Below the pieces are notes generated by a model. The model did no database searches and had not been told where the DNA came from. It saw nothing but the letters and a program-made list of their open reading frames with translations. Below, piece after piece: positions 9,163 through 18,271 of a stretch of 35,393 nucleotides of DNA. A program made the translations under genes and the position numbers. The stretch covers positions 1 through 35,393 of the forward strand of contig SHMU01000020.1 of assembly GCA_008080765.1 (NCBI GenBank), written 5' to 3'. The DNA is from Promethearchaeota archaeon. GTDB taxonomy: Archaea; Asgardarchaeota; Lokiarchaeia; Sigyniarchaeales; SOKP01. Position 1 is the stretch's first letter. Each line of letters begins with the position of its first letter.

Positions 9163-10635
9163 ATGAATAATTCTGATCATAAAATCTTATTTATAATTCC
9201 CACTTTTTTCTTCCAAGAGAATTATCATAAAGATTTATTTTATTCCGAACTTCCCATAAAAACCCTTCAAGTCTCTGCCATACTTAAAAAAAGAGCCAAA
9301 ATATCTACAGATTTTTTAGATTTGAGATTTGAAAAGGAATTACTCCCCACTTACTCCCAAATAAAGGTTGATTTAGTTAATTTTGAAGAAAAATTAATAA
9401 AATTGCTTGAACATAACTTCATAGAACAAGTTGAAACCATATTCCTTATAATGGACTCTAGCTATCAATTCCTTCAAACAGTCTTAATCGCTAATATTTT
9501 GAAAAAAAAATTTCCCGCGATTCGATTGATAGTTGCAGGACAGCATCCAACCGCTATGAGCGTTGATTTTTCTGGAAAAAGATCAGAATTTGATATGATA
9601 ATTGTTGGCGAGCCCGAAAGCGCCATTTCCGAGTTAATCAATTTCAATTATTTCTCTAAAACTAAGAAATTAAATCATCCCTCGGTTATTCATTCTTCAA
9701 ATATGTATGATTTAAATAAATTGCCCTTTCCGGACTATTCTGCTTATCTTACTAAATATGATTTTCGGGATTTCTTTCATTTCACAATTCATGCCTCAAG
9801 AGGATGTCCATTTCATTGTAGTTTTTGTAAGATAATGAGAACACGATTTCGAAACTTTTCATTTACACATTTTATTAAAAGATTTGAGCAATTACAAAAG
9901 ATAGTTTTAAACTCTAATCCTTCTTTGCCGAAAATTAGCTTTTTAGATCAATCTTATAATAGTGCGATTTTAGGAACTAAAATCCTACATCATATTATTG
10001 AGAACAAACTTAATGAAATATTCAACTTTACTTGTCAAACAAGAATAGAGATCATTGCAAAACATAAAGAACTGCTAGAATTATTTCAAAAAGCAAGAAT
10101 GGTCCCGGGCTTTGGTCTTGAGAGTGCGAATAAACAATTATTACTTGAAATGAAAAAAACGAGAAATCCAACTAATTATCTTAAAAAATTAAAAGAAATT
10201 CTTGAGTTCTATAAATCAATTAGTGAGCCATATTGTAGAATTAACACTCTTGCGGGGTTTCCAGGAGAAGATAGCAATACTTTTGATGATACCATCAGAT
10301 TCCTAAAGAATTCTGCATTTCATGAAAATATTCAAATCAGTCCTTCCCTATTTATCAACGATCCGATATGTTCAGTATATGACAATATGGCATATTATGA
10401 GCAAACCTACGGAACGATATTTCAAAAAGAATGGTGGATGATCCAATCAGATCCTTTAAAAAATGCGGTTCTGCCAAAACCCTCAAAAAATTATTCTAAG
10501 TTGCAGCTAATTGATGATTATAAAGAAAAATATTTACCTCTTCTTACAGAATTTAGATTAAGCCCCTTTAAACCATTAGTACACTGGAAGACTTACCATA
10601 ATAAGTGGAAAAACGACTTAATAAAGAAAAATTAA
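9163..10635 (+). CDS. B12-binding-like radical SAM protein
   Basis: A 490-residue radical SAM protein. The cluster-binding motif is C215-x3-C219-x2-C222 in RGCPFHCSFC, and downstream segments such as FGLESANKQLL and NTLAGFPGEDS are typical of the Elp3/B12-type radical SAM barrel. The N-terminal 180 residues look like the Rossmann domain found before many such barrels, with VAGQHPT matching the usual GG-x-HPT segment. The cobalamin-binding DxHxxG motif is absent, so B12 itself may not bind. The substrate is unknown. The gene is transcribed divergently from the lys operon and precedes coaBC by 60 bases, without obvious functional linkage. Confidence 0.82.
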   Translation: MNNSDHKILFIIPTFFFQENYHKDLFYSELPIKTLQVSAILKKRAKISTDFLDLRFEKELLPTYSQIKVDLVNFEEKLIKLLEHNFIEQVETIFLIMDSSYQFLQTVLIANILKKKFPAIRLIVAGQHPTAMSVDFSGKRSEFDMIIVGEPESAISELINFNYFSKTKKLNHPSVIHSSNMYDLNKLPFPDYSAYLTKYDFRDFFHFTIHASRGCPFHCSFCKIMRTRFRNFSFTHFIKRFEQLQKIVLNSNPSLPKISFLDQSYNSAILGTKILHHIIENKLNEIFNFTCQTRIEIIAKHKELLELFQKARMVPGFGLESANKQLLLEMKKTRNPTNYLKKLKEILEFYKSISEPYCRINTLAGFPGEDSNTFDDTIRFLKNSAFHENIQISPSLFINDPICSVYDNMAYYEQTYGTIFQKEWWMIQSDPLKNAVLPKPSKNYSKLQLIDDYKEKYLPLLTEFRLSPFKPLVHWKTYHNKWKNDLIKKN

Positions 10636-10695
10636 TGTAAACATATTTTAGGTCATAGAAAATCTTTTTAATCTTTTAATTTTCTTTTAAATAAT

Positions 10696-11982
10696 ATGAC
10701 CTATCTCCATCCTTCGAAAGATATACAGGAATCTCAAGGGTCAATCTTGCGTGGCAAAACCGTTTGTATGTGTTTAACTGGGAGTGTGGCAATAATAAGC
10801 GCTCCAATAATTGCAAGAGAATTGATGCGCTTTGGAGCCGAAGTTATCTCAGTAATGACCAGAGCAGCCACGGAACTTATATCCCCCTCGATGATGCATT
10901 GGGCAACGGGAAATGAGGCTATTACTAAATTGACGGGGGCTGTGGAACATGTATACTTAGCTGGCGAACGTCCCAAATCCTTGGGGAGAGCAGATTTGAT
11001 ACTTGTATGCCCCGCAACGGCTAACACGATTTCAAAAATTGCAAGTGGTATTGATGATACACCTGTCACAACTGTTGTCACAACAGCATTCGGTTCTGGA
11101 ACGCCCATTATTGTAGTTCCCGCTATGCATGAGTCAATGTTTAATCATCCAATCCTAAAAGAAAATTTAATAAAATTAAGAAAGTATGGGATTGAGATAT
11201 TAGGACCGCGTATCTCTGAGGGAAAAGCCAAAATTGCGAGAATAGATGATATCATTGATAGAGTGATTGATCTTTTAGTGGCTAAGAAAGATCTCCATGG
11301 AATGAAAATCTTAGTCACAGCAGGACCCACCCGAGAATATATTGATGAAATTAGATTTGTTTCTAATGATTCTTCCGGAAGAATGGGCATCGAAATTGCA
11401 AAAGAAGCGTCCGCTCGAGGTGGCGATGTATTGCTCATCAATGGAAAAAGTACCTATCCTACTCCTGATTATTTAAATGTAGTAAATGTGGTCTCTACTA
11501 ATGATTTCATTAATACGGTTAAAAATGAATTGAGCGAAAAAGATTACGATTTTTTCATCTGTGCTGCAGCAATTTCTGATTATTCACCGAAGGAATGTTT
11601 GGAAGGAAAGATATCATCAGATATAGTAACAGAATTGCATGTCAATATGCAATTAACCCCAAAAATAATAGATGAAGCACGAAAAGTAAATGATAATGTG
11701 TTTGTGGTCGCTTTCAAAGCAGAAACAAATGTCTCTAAAACAGAATTAATCGATAGAGCATATGCACGCTTATTAAAAAGCCAAGCTAATATGATTGTGG
11801 CCAATGATGTGGGAAGAAAAGATATAGGTTTTGAGAGCACAGAGAATGAAGTATATATAATTGATAAGGAAAAACATATTTCTCACGTAGAACGACATAC
11901 TAAACGGTTTGTAGCCGCAAAAATTCTTGATCATGCCTTAGAAAATTATAGATTAAAAAAGTACGAAGAAACAAATCCTTAA
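10696..11982 (+). CDS. coaBC: Bifunctional phosphopantothenoylcysteine decarboxylase / phosphopantothenate-cysteine ligase
   Basis: A 428-residue CoaBC, which makes 4'-phosphopantetheine for coenzyme A in two steps. The N-terminal flavoprotein decarboxylase (about 20-190) shows CLTGSVA, the active-site H85 in VEHVYLAG, PATAN at 106-110 and VPAMHESMFNHP around 141-152. The C-terminal ligase (about 203-428) shows VTAGPTREYIDEIRF, the NDSSGRMG loop (224-231), an AAAISDY segment and VVAFKAE. The length is normal for the fused enzyme. A 20-residue N-terminal extension precedes the flavin domain. The ATG at 10696 is the only good start. Confidence 0.95.
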   Translation: MTYLHPSKDIQESQGSILRGKTVCMCLTGSVAIISAPIIARELMRFGAEVISVMTRAATELISPSMMHWATGNEAITKLTGAVEHVYLAGERPKSLGRADLILVCPATANTISKIASGIDDTPVTTVVTTAFGSGTPIIVVPAMHESMFNHPILKENLIKLRKYGIEILGPRISEGKAKIARIDDIIDRVIDLLVAKKDLHGMKILVTAGPTREYIDEIRFVSNDSSGRMGIEIAKEASARGGDVLLINGKSTYPTPDYLNVVNVVSTNDFINTVKNELSEKDYDFFICAAAISDYSPKECLEGKISSDIVTELHVNMQLTPKIIDEARKVNDNVFVVAFKAETNVSKTELIDRAYARLLKSQANMIVANDVGRKDIGFESTENEVYIIDKEKHISHVERHTKRFVAAKILDHALENYRLKKYEETNP

Positions 11983-12265
11983 TAATTCTCAATAAAGTTA
12001 TATATCTTCTTTATACTCTCTTAACACTCTTACTAATCTTTCAAATAGTGCCTATAAATGTCCTTATACTCTTCAAGAAATTCTTTTCTGATGAGGCTAT
12101 TTCAACATCATTTCTTATAAAATTTTGGAATCAAAAGATTTAAATACGTTTTCAATTTTTAGAAAAATTGAAGGAATTTTATACATGCCTTCAGAATGTT
12201 GAGTTTATAAATATTTACTCATAGATCTAATATATTTTATTTACAAAAGATCATCAGAGTATAAT
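11983..12265. other. Intergenic region between coaBC and the GC-rich island
   Basis: These 283 AT-rich bases have no supportable gene. Pyrimidine-rich runs just after the coaBC stop could serve as termination signals. I see no tRNA, repeat or further structure. The last 20 bases lie where the guide of an omega-RNA would sit if the adjoining structure were such an RNA. Confidence 0.5.
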
Positions 12266-12652
12266 GTGAACTACCCTCGCTTGAAGGCGAGGGCTTCGTG
12301 TGACCACGGAGCTCTTAGTTCACCAGACTGAGCATGGAGAAATTCATGCTACGATGGATCGGTCATGACACCTTCGGTTGCCGCCAAGTTCTTGCACCAG
12401 ACCGTTGCTCTGTCACCGATGGGTAATAGCCCTGAAGGGTAGGGGCGGTGGCATCGGTGTAACAAGCCTTTCCATCATTTTCCAAGTGAAGTCGGATTCC
12501 TTGCCTGCTCATGGGGCATGGATTCGCACTACCCGATGAGGCCCCTTTGCGTGAAAACGGGCGGAGGAGGATTTACTCGAGAGAGTATACTCTTCACGCA
12601 AAATGTCTGATTCATCTCCCCCTAAAAGGGGGAATGTTCTCAGACTACATTT
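12266..12652 (-). mobile_element. IS200/IS605-type relic: tnpB 3' remnant and omega-RNA-like right end
   Basis: A GC-rich, strongly structured island in an AT-rich genome. On the minus strand it ends with an 8-base outer stem (12316-12323 with 12266-12273) enclosing a perfect 7-base hairpin (12287-12293 with 12274-12280). The layout GAAGCCCTCGC-loop-GCGAGGGTAGTTCAC is typical of right ends of TnpB-encoding elements. One minus-strand frame through it ends in EALAFKRG and a stop, like many TnpB tails, but is broken by stops upstream. Other perfect stems are 12331-12336/12345-12350, 12414-12421/12452-12459 and 12546-12555/12593-12602. A long imperfect palindrome spans 12601-12652. I read it as an internally deleted or decayed element; an independent structured RNA is the main alternative. 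No transposase or complete TnpB is present. Confidence 0.5.
12601..12652. repeat. Long imperfect palindrome at the end of the GC-rich island
   Basis: Nested arms pair in order: 12601-12605 with 12648-12652, 12606-12610 with 12640-12644, CAT 12613-12615 with ATG 12634-12636, and TCCCCC 12617-12622 with GGGGGA 12628-12633, around a TAAAA loop. It could be the left-end hairpin of a deleted IS200/IS605-type element or the closing helix of an RNA. It abuts the TATA box of the topoisomerase VI operon. Confidence 0.65.
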
Positions 12653-12658
12653 ATAAAA
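12650..12658 (+). promoter_or_regulatory. TATA-like box for the topoisomerase VI operon
   Basis: TTTATAAAA ends 26 bases before the GTG at 12685, as expected for a leaderless message. This placement supports the GTG as the true start of the B subunit. The box overlaps the last bases of the neighbouring palindrome. Confidence 0.5.
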
Positions 12659-12684
12659 TTTAGGATATGGAAATTTATAATTAG

Positions 12685-15600
12685 GTGATAAATACGACAA
12701 GTGAAGAGAAAGGACGCATTAAGCAAGGGACCATAGCTCAATTTATGCGCAAAAGAACGCAATTAGTTGGCTTTGAGTTCGGGTATTGGAAACATACAAG
12801 CTTTTTCAGAAATACTGAGGCTGTGAAATCAATATTCTGCCGAATTCTTAGATAATGCCCTTGATGCCATTGAATCCTTTCAGTGGAATGAATTAATAAA
12901 AGAAGAATCTCAAATAAAATTTACATTAGATCAAGAGCTCTTTTTAGAAAATTTTTCCTTATTAGAAGGGGAAAAAGGAGAAGAAAAGGACTCAGAACCA
13001 TTAAGTGATACCCTTAAAAGGACATTATTGGATGAAATAATAAAACCCTCTGAGAAGACCCAAACACTCGAAGAGAAAGAGACTCCTACAGAAGAAGAAG
13101 CCCCTTCCTCAAAAAAAAAGGAAGAGATTGAAGAAATTGAGGTAAAAAAATTAGTAGAAGATATGGAGAGTCTCATCAAACCAGTAGATCACATTAATAT
13201 TATTGATAAAGAGCCCTTAGTAATTATACGTCTTACTGAATCAGAAGCGCATTCCCTTTTAACAGGTGAAATAGATGCAAAAAATGTAATGAGCTATAAA
13301 TTTGAAGTTTTTGATAATGGCATGGGAATGAATCCTAGTGATTTAAAAAAGTATGGTAAATACCTTGCTTCTTCAAAAAGTGTAGAATTGAAACAGACAA
13401 GAGGCAGTCAAGGATTTGGTGCGCCTAGTGCCTTCAGTGACTCTCAAAATACTACCGGAAAACCTATTGTGACTGTCTCTAAGACCGCAAATAATCTATA
13501 TGCTATGGCAGCTGAATTTTTTACTACTTCAAAAAATGAAAAAAGATATGTGGTATCCCCCACTGAAATCGATGTTCCTTTCCTCCACGGCACCTATATA
13601 AAACTTAATTACCTTAATATTAAGTATAATAGAGGTTTTGTAGATGTTTATGTTAAAGAAACTGCCTTAATGAATCCTCATGTGACTATTATCTTTATTG
13701 ATCCCTATAATGAAGAACATATTTATCCTAGAAAAGTTTCTTCCTTTCCTGCAGAACCCAAATATGCCAAACCTCACCCCTCATCTACAAACATCGGAGA
13801 TCTTCAAGACCTTTTAGCAAAATCAGAACATCTAGCTTTGACTTCCTTTCTTCAAGATAATTTTGTGAGAATGAGCTATAATACCGCAAAAGATGTAGTA
13901 GATCTAGCGGAAAAGGATTTACAAGACCAATTAAACCTTTTAATACTCAATGATAGCTATCTTACCTTAAGAAAAAAACCAGAAGAAACACTTTATTATT
14001 TACGTAATGAAGAGAGGGTATATGGACGATCGAACAAGCCACGAGAGAAATTAATTGTATATGAGGTTCTCTCGGAGGATTTAAAAAATTTTTATTGGGA
14101 TGAGATCAATAGTTATCACCAAAAAAACAAAAAAATCGAAAAAATTAATAGAAAAATCAAGAAACTGAAATCAGATATACAAGATGCTGATACCAAGAAA
14201 GAACAGAAAGAAATAAAGCGAAAAGTAAAAAAATATCGAGAAAAAATTGATAACATTAGAGAGGTCAAAGATGAAATTAGAAAAAAACTCTACAAGGCAT
14301 TTAAAGATAAGAAAGAGGGATTAAATGAAATCACGACAAAAAAAATCGTCAGTGAATTCAAAGATAAAGTAAAAGAAGTTAAAATTTCGGATATGAAACC
14401 AAGCGAATTAACAAATAATCAATTTAATTCTCTATTTTTCGCATTTAAATCTATTAAGTATATGGCACCCCCCACAGATACAGTGGTACCGGTGGGTGAC
14501 GTAGTCCTAGAAAATACTCTAATTAAAGAACTTGGATTAAAAGTATCTGAAAATTTAGATGATTTTGGTTCACCTAATTTAGAATTAGAACCACTTGAAG
14601 CGCGCTTAATAAGGCGTAAAAAAAGATCAGGGCAATTGGAAAGTATTAGTGAAAGTAATGGAGAGACCGTATTAGTTGAGCTCGAAAAAAATGAACTATT
14701 ATCAACTAATTCTCAAATTCTTGCTCCTTTAGTGCTTGAAGATGGCAATTTTGAGCCCGAAGGTTTTGGAAGTGATCTAGAACATATTTTAGAGCCCTCT
14801 GAGGATTCCAATACAATTGAATATAAACAACTATTTGAGTATTTTGTAGAAAATTTCACAAAAGATGATGATTTTGTAGGAGCGGAAACTCGAGATCCCG
14901 TAAGTGGAAAAGGATTAGCCTATGTTGTTGAAGCTGTCTTAGCATATGGTAATCATTTAGAAACGCCTAAAAGGTCTAGAGATGTACTTTCGAGATTTGT
15001 TAATAGAACCCCAAAACTTAGAGATACTGCTGGTTGTGCAATTACTTATGCGGTTAAGTCCGTAAATTGGAAGAATTATAATTTGGACAGTTTCGATAAT
15101 GGACTGCCAAAAGGACCAATCAAACTTCTGGTAAATGTGTCTGGACCTTATGTGCATTTAATGTTTAAATCTCAATCGAAAAATTCCTTGGCTGAGGATG
15201 AAAATTTAATGGATGAAATTAAATACTGTTTAGAGGCTATTGGGAGAAGATTGAGAGTATATCTTAATCGAAGAGCACAAATCCGTAGAAAAGAAAAAAG
15301 AGCTAATTTAATTGAAAAATATATCCCTAAATTTGTAGAAAGTTTGTATAATATTGCACAAGAGGGAAGTAAATATAAAGAAAAGATAAGCAAAGAAGAA
15401 TTAGAAACCTTGATTACGGCACCAATTAAGAAGGGAGTGTCTGATGTTATTGATGAGATTTCTTTGGAAAAACCAGATCAAAAAATAGAAGGGGAGAAAG
15501 AAGAAAAGAAAGAGATTAAAAAAGAAATAGAAAAAAAGCCTAAAGAAAAGCTTAAGGAAAAGCCTAAAGAAAAGCTTAAGGAAAAGCCTAAGGAAAAGCC

Positions 15601-16489
15601 TAAAGAAAAGCTTAAGGAAAAGCCTAAAGAAAAGCTTAAGGAAAAGCCTAAAGAAAAGCTTAAGGAAAAGCCTAAAGAAAAGCCTAAAGTAGAAAAGACA
15701 AGAGAATTATCTCAAGAAAAAGTTGTTAAAGTAGAAGAAGCAAAAGCAAAAGTGCAAATAAAACCAGAAAAAATCGACTTTACCAATCTGGACGATTATA
15801 GCGTCAATGAATTAAAAGAGATCGCAGAAAAAGAAGATATTAAAATTCCTTCACGTGCGCGAAAGGATGATATAATAAAGACTATTCAAAGCTCAGTTGG
15901 AATCCACGAAAAATCAAAATCCGAAAGCAAAGTTGAGAAAAAGGAAAGAATTGAAGAAAAAACTGCCAAAGCAAAAAAATCAAAACCAAAAGAGCAAGTA
16001 AAACCAGAAAGAATCGACTTTACCAATCTTGATGATTATACCGTCAAGGAATTAAAAGGGATCGCAGAAAAAGAAGATATTAATATTCCTTCACGTGCGC
16101 GAAAGGATGATATAATAAAGACCATTCAAAGCTCAGTTGGAATCCACGAAAAATCAAAATCCGAAAGCAAAGTTGAGAAAAAGAAACCTAAACCACGAAA
16201 AGTGCAAAAGAAAGAAACTAAACCTGTTTCAAAAAAGGAGAAAAGACCGAAAGCCCCGCCTACATATCCTAAAACAAAACAACAAAAACTTCCCGTTATT
16301 ACAACAGAGGGGATATTAGGGGCATTGAATAATAAGGAATGGCAAACCATTAAACAATTAATTTTTAAAATGCGCATAAAAGATATGCTTGATGCTCGGT
16401 TGCTTCAAGTAAAATTAAAAGAATTGGAAAGAAAAGGAGAAATTCAAGTTCAAACTAAAAAAGGAAAAAAATTTTGGAAGTTAAAATAG
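12685..16489 (+). CDS. top6B: DNA topoisomerase VI subunit B, enlarged, with a +1 frameshift near 12838
   Basis: The GHKL ATPase subunit of topoisomerase VI. The frame from GTG 12685 gives TIAQFMRKRTQLVGFEFG and runs to codon 51. The frame from 12839 continues with AEFLDNALDA, the Bergerat N-box, and runs to 16489. Dropping one base near T12838 joins them into about 1267 residues. Further motifs are DNGMGM at about 210, RGSQGFGA at 239-246, MAPPTDTVVPVG at 593, and a transducer FVNRTPKLRD segment near 770. The protein is about twice the usual 530-620 residues. Additions are a charged insert between N57 and D210, a coiled coil (about 480-545), KPKEKLKE repeats (about 950-1000), two SAP-like repeats (from about 1030 and 1110) and a C-terminal winged helix (about 1209-1266). 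It lies 16 bases before subunit A. Confidence 0.88.
15535..15690 (+). repeat. KPKEKLKE tandem repeat inside the topo VI B gene
   Basis: Alternating 12-base units AAGCCTAAAGAA and AAGCTTAAGGAA encode a run of KPKE and KLKE. The units are almost identical at the DNA level, which suggests recent expansion by slippage or recombination. The product is a basic, probably disordered linker before the SAP-like domains. Confidence 0.85.
15741..16190 (+). repeat. Tandem 240-base duplication encoding two SAP-like domains
   Basis: Two copies lie exactly 240 bases apart; for example TACCAATCT occurs at 15781 and 16021. Identity is very high over about 170 bases. Each copy encodes IDFTNLDDY followed by LKEIAEKEDI or LKGIAEKEDI and then IPSRARKDDIIKTIQ, a helix-extended-helix pattern like the DNA-binding SAP motif. 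The duplication is in frame (80 residues) and looks recent. Confidence 0.8.
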
Positions 16490-16505
16490 AACAAAGTGAG
16501 ATATT

Positions 16506-17693
16506 ATGGCAAAAAAAGAAAATAGTACTAAATATGATATGGACGCTACGAAGAAGCTCTTAAATGAGATGTTAAATAAAGAGAGCAAAAAGTTGAATGC
16601 AGATTTACCAGAAGATACCATAAAAATAGATGATCTGGTACGAAAACAAGCCTTAGAACGTTTATATAATTTAGTAGACCAATTAATTGAGGAGATCTAT
16701 GCTACCGGAAAGCCCGTGATAGAGTTACCTTCAAGATCGAATTCCAATATTATTTGGGATGAAAAAAGTGATCTCCTCCTGCTTGGAAAGCAAATTCAAA
16801 AAAAACAATTTCACACGTTGACAAGTGTTGCCGATATCACCAGATTAATGAGGGTTATGGAAATAATAAATGAACTATTACAGAAAAATATTCATGCTAC
16901 GAAACGTGAGATCTTCTATACAGATGTGAAATTATTCAATGATCAGAAAAATAGTGATAAAAGTATAGAAGATGTTTCTACAATGCTCTATACGACTAGA
17001 AATTCAACTCATATTGTTGCCTCTGCTCGTGGTTCATGTGTCGGCAGATTACGTATAAGAGATAGAAATGATATTATTGATTTGGAAGGATTAGGGAGCG
17101 GCGGCTGGGGAATAAGTCCTATGCTCGATGATATTGAAATAATCGAATCGGATGCCGAATTCATTCTTGTCGTAGAAAAAGATGCTGCTATGATGAGACT
17201 GGCAGAAGCACGATTCTGGCGACAATATCCGTGCATAATCTTAACTTCCCAAGGAGTAGGGAATGTAGCTGTGAGAATGTTTTTAAAACGGTTGCGAAAT
17301 GAATTAAAGTTACCCGTTTTCAGTTTGGTAGATAGTGATCCATATGGACATTATATTCATTCTGTTTATATGAGGGGTTCTAAGCGGTTATCTTATGAAT
17401 CTCCTTTTTTGGCCACGCCAGATATAAAGCTTCTGGGTGTTTTAACGAGGGATCTTGACAAATACAATGTACCCGATGATTGTAGACTTCCTATGAGTAA
17501 ACGAGATATTAAAAGAACAGAAGAATTATTAAAGGAAGATTATGTTAAAAAGAATCCCGAATGGGAGAAAGATTTAAAACTTGCCTTAAAATATAAAAAA
17601 AAAGCAGAAATTCAAGCATTATCTTCACATGGATTTGAATTTTTAACTGAAAAATATTTACCCGAGAAATTAACTACGGGAGATTGGATTTAA
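16506..17693 (+). CDS. top6A: DNA topoisomerase VI subunit A (Spo11-like)
   Basis: A 395-residue DNA-cleaving subunit. The catalytic tyrosine is Y138 in KREIFYTD, within the winged-helix (5Y-CAP) domain. The Toprim metal site is E224 in VVEKDAA with D276 and D278 in LVDSDPYGHYI. The protein is of normal length. It forms the A2B2 type IIB topoisomerase with the gene just upstream and relaxes and decatenates DNA by double-strand passage. It appears intact, which argues that the B subunit is also functional and that the frameshift there is an assembly error or is otherwise tolerated. A short acidic and basic N-terminal stretch (1-45) precedes the core. Confidence 0.96.
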   Translation: MAKKENSTKYDMDATKKLLNEMLNKESKKLNADLPEDTIKIDDLVRKQALERLYNLVDQLIEEIYATGKPVIELPSRSNSNIIWDEKSDLLLLGKQIQKKQFHTLTSVADITRLMRVMEIINELLQKNIHATKREIFYTDVKLFNDQKNSDKSIEDVSTMLYTTRNSTHIVASARGSCVGRLRIRDRNDIIDLEGLGSGGWGISPMLDDIEIIESDAEFILVVEKDAAMMRLAEARFWRQYPCIILTSQGVGNVAVRMFLKRLRNELKLPVFSLVDSDPYGHYIHSVYMRGSKRLSYESPFLATPDIKLLGVLTRDLDKYNVPDDCRLPMSKRDIKRTEELLKEDYVKKNPEWEKDLKLALKYKKKAEIQALSSHGFEFLTEKYLPEKLTTGDWI

Positions 17694-17726
17694 ATAAAAA
17701 AACTATGGTTACTGTTATTTAGAGAT

Positions 17727-17732
17727 GGTGAT
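17727..17732 (+). promoter_or_regulatory. Shine-Dalgarno GGTGAT of the 174-residue gene
   Basis: GGTGAT lies three bases before the ATG at 17736 and matches the 3' part of the anti-Shine-Dalgarno complement. It supports operon translation after topoisomerase VI A. Confidence 0.5.
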
Positions 17733-17735
17733 AAT

Positions 17736-18260
17736 ATGAGACTTTTTAGGAAAAAAGATGGTTCGATTGTTCAACTAATAGATAAAAAGAAGATGATGGA
17801 TTGGCCTGTGGAACTTCCACTAATTTTTATAGAATATATCAGAAATAATAAATTGGAAAAGTACAACGATAAAAAAGTTGAACAAGAAATCAATAATTAT
17901 CTTGATGAAGTATTGGAAGAGGTTGCTATTCCTCGATTAATTAAAGTATTAAAGGGAGAGAATAATGAAGAAATTGTCGATGCATTAAATCGAATAGAAA
18001 AAATTGCAACTGAAAATCTGGATATGGCACGTCCTATTAAACCTTATTTAGAAGATCTAATGAATAACACGAATAAACAGGTTAAAACCCTCTCTGATAA
18101 GATTTTAGAACTTTTTAGAAAAGAAGAAAGAAGAAAAGAACTTAATAAACGAAGAAAACAGATGAAAGAAAAAGAAGACTTATTTTTAGCGGGAAAGATA
18201 AGTGCAGAGGAATATGCAACCGCTCGAAAAAAGTATTTGGAATTTCGCGATAATAGGTGA
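17736..18260 (+). CDS. Conserved-looking helical protein with SHOCT-like tail
   Basis: A 174-residue protein I do not recognise. It is almost entirely helical. Residues 60-110 could form HEAT-like helix pairs (VAIPRLIKVLKGENNEEIVDALNRI). Residues 118-150 form a very basic helix (EERRKELNKRRKQ). The last 25 residues (DLFLAGKISAEEYATARKKYLE) resemble a SHOCT-type short helical hairpin. It has a Shine-Dalgarno, lies 42 bases after topoisomerase VI A and nearly touches pyrE, so it is very likely expressed with them. A role with topoisomerase VI is only a guess from position. Confidence 0.75.
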   Translation: MRLFRKKDGSIVQLIDKKKMMDWPVELPLIFIEYIRNNKLEKYNDKKVEQEINNYLDEVLEEVAIPRLIKVLKGENNEEIVDALNRIEKIATENLDMARPIKPYLEDLMNNTNKQVKTLSDKILELFRKEERRKELNKRRKQMKEKEDLFLAGKISAEEYATARKKYLEFRDNR

Positions 18261-18271
18261 TACATACCAAA

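Noticed and set aside
12266-12652. SRP RNA or RNase P RNA
   Set aside because: I could not find the SRP helix 8 pattern (GGUCAGG, tetraloop, AGCAG in that order) or the RNase P GAGGAAAGUC core in either strand. The right-end hairpin fits IS605 better.
12509-12700. A 63-codon minus-strand frame starting across the topo VI promoter
   Set aside because: It covers the palindrome, the TATA box and the start of top6B, has no recognisable domain and no Shine-Dalgarno. The GC-rich structure explains its lack of stops.
15535-15690. CRISPR-like array
   Set aside because: The repeats are short, contiguous, lack spacers and are in frame inside a coding region.
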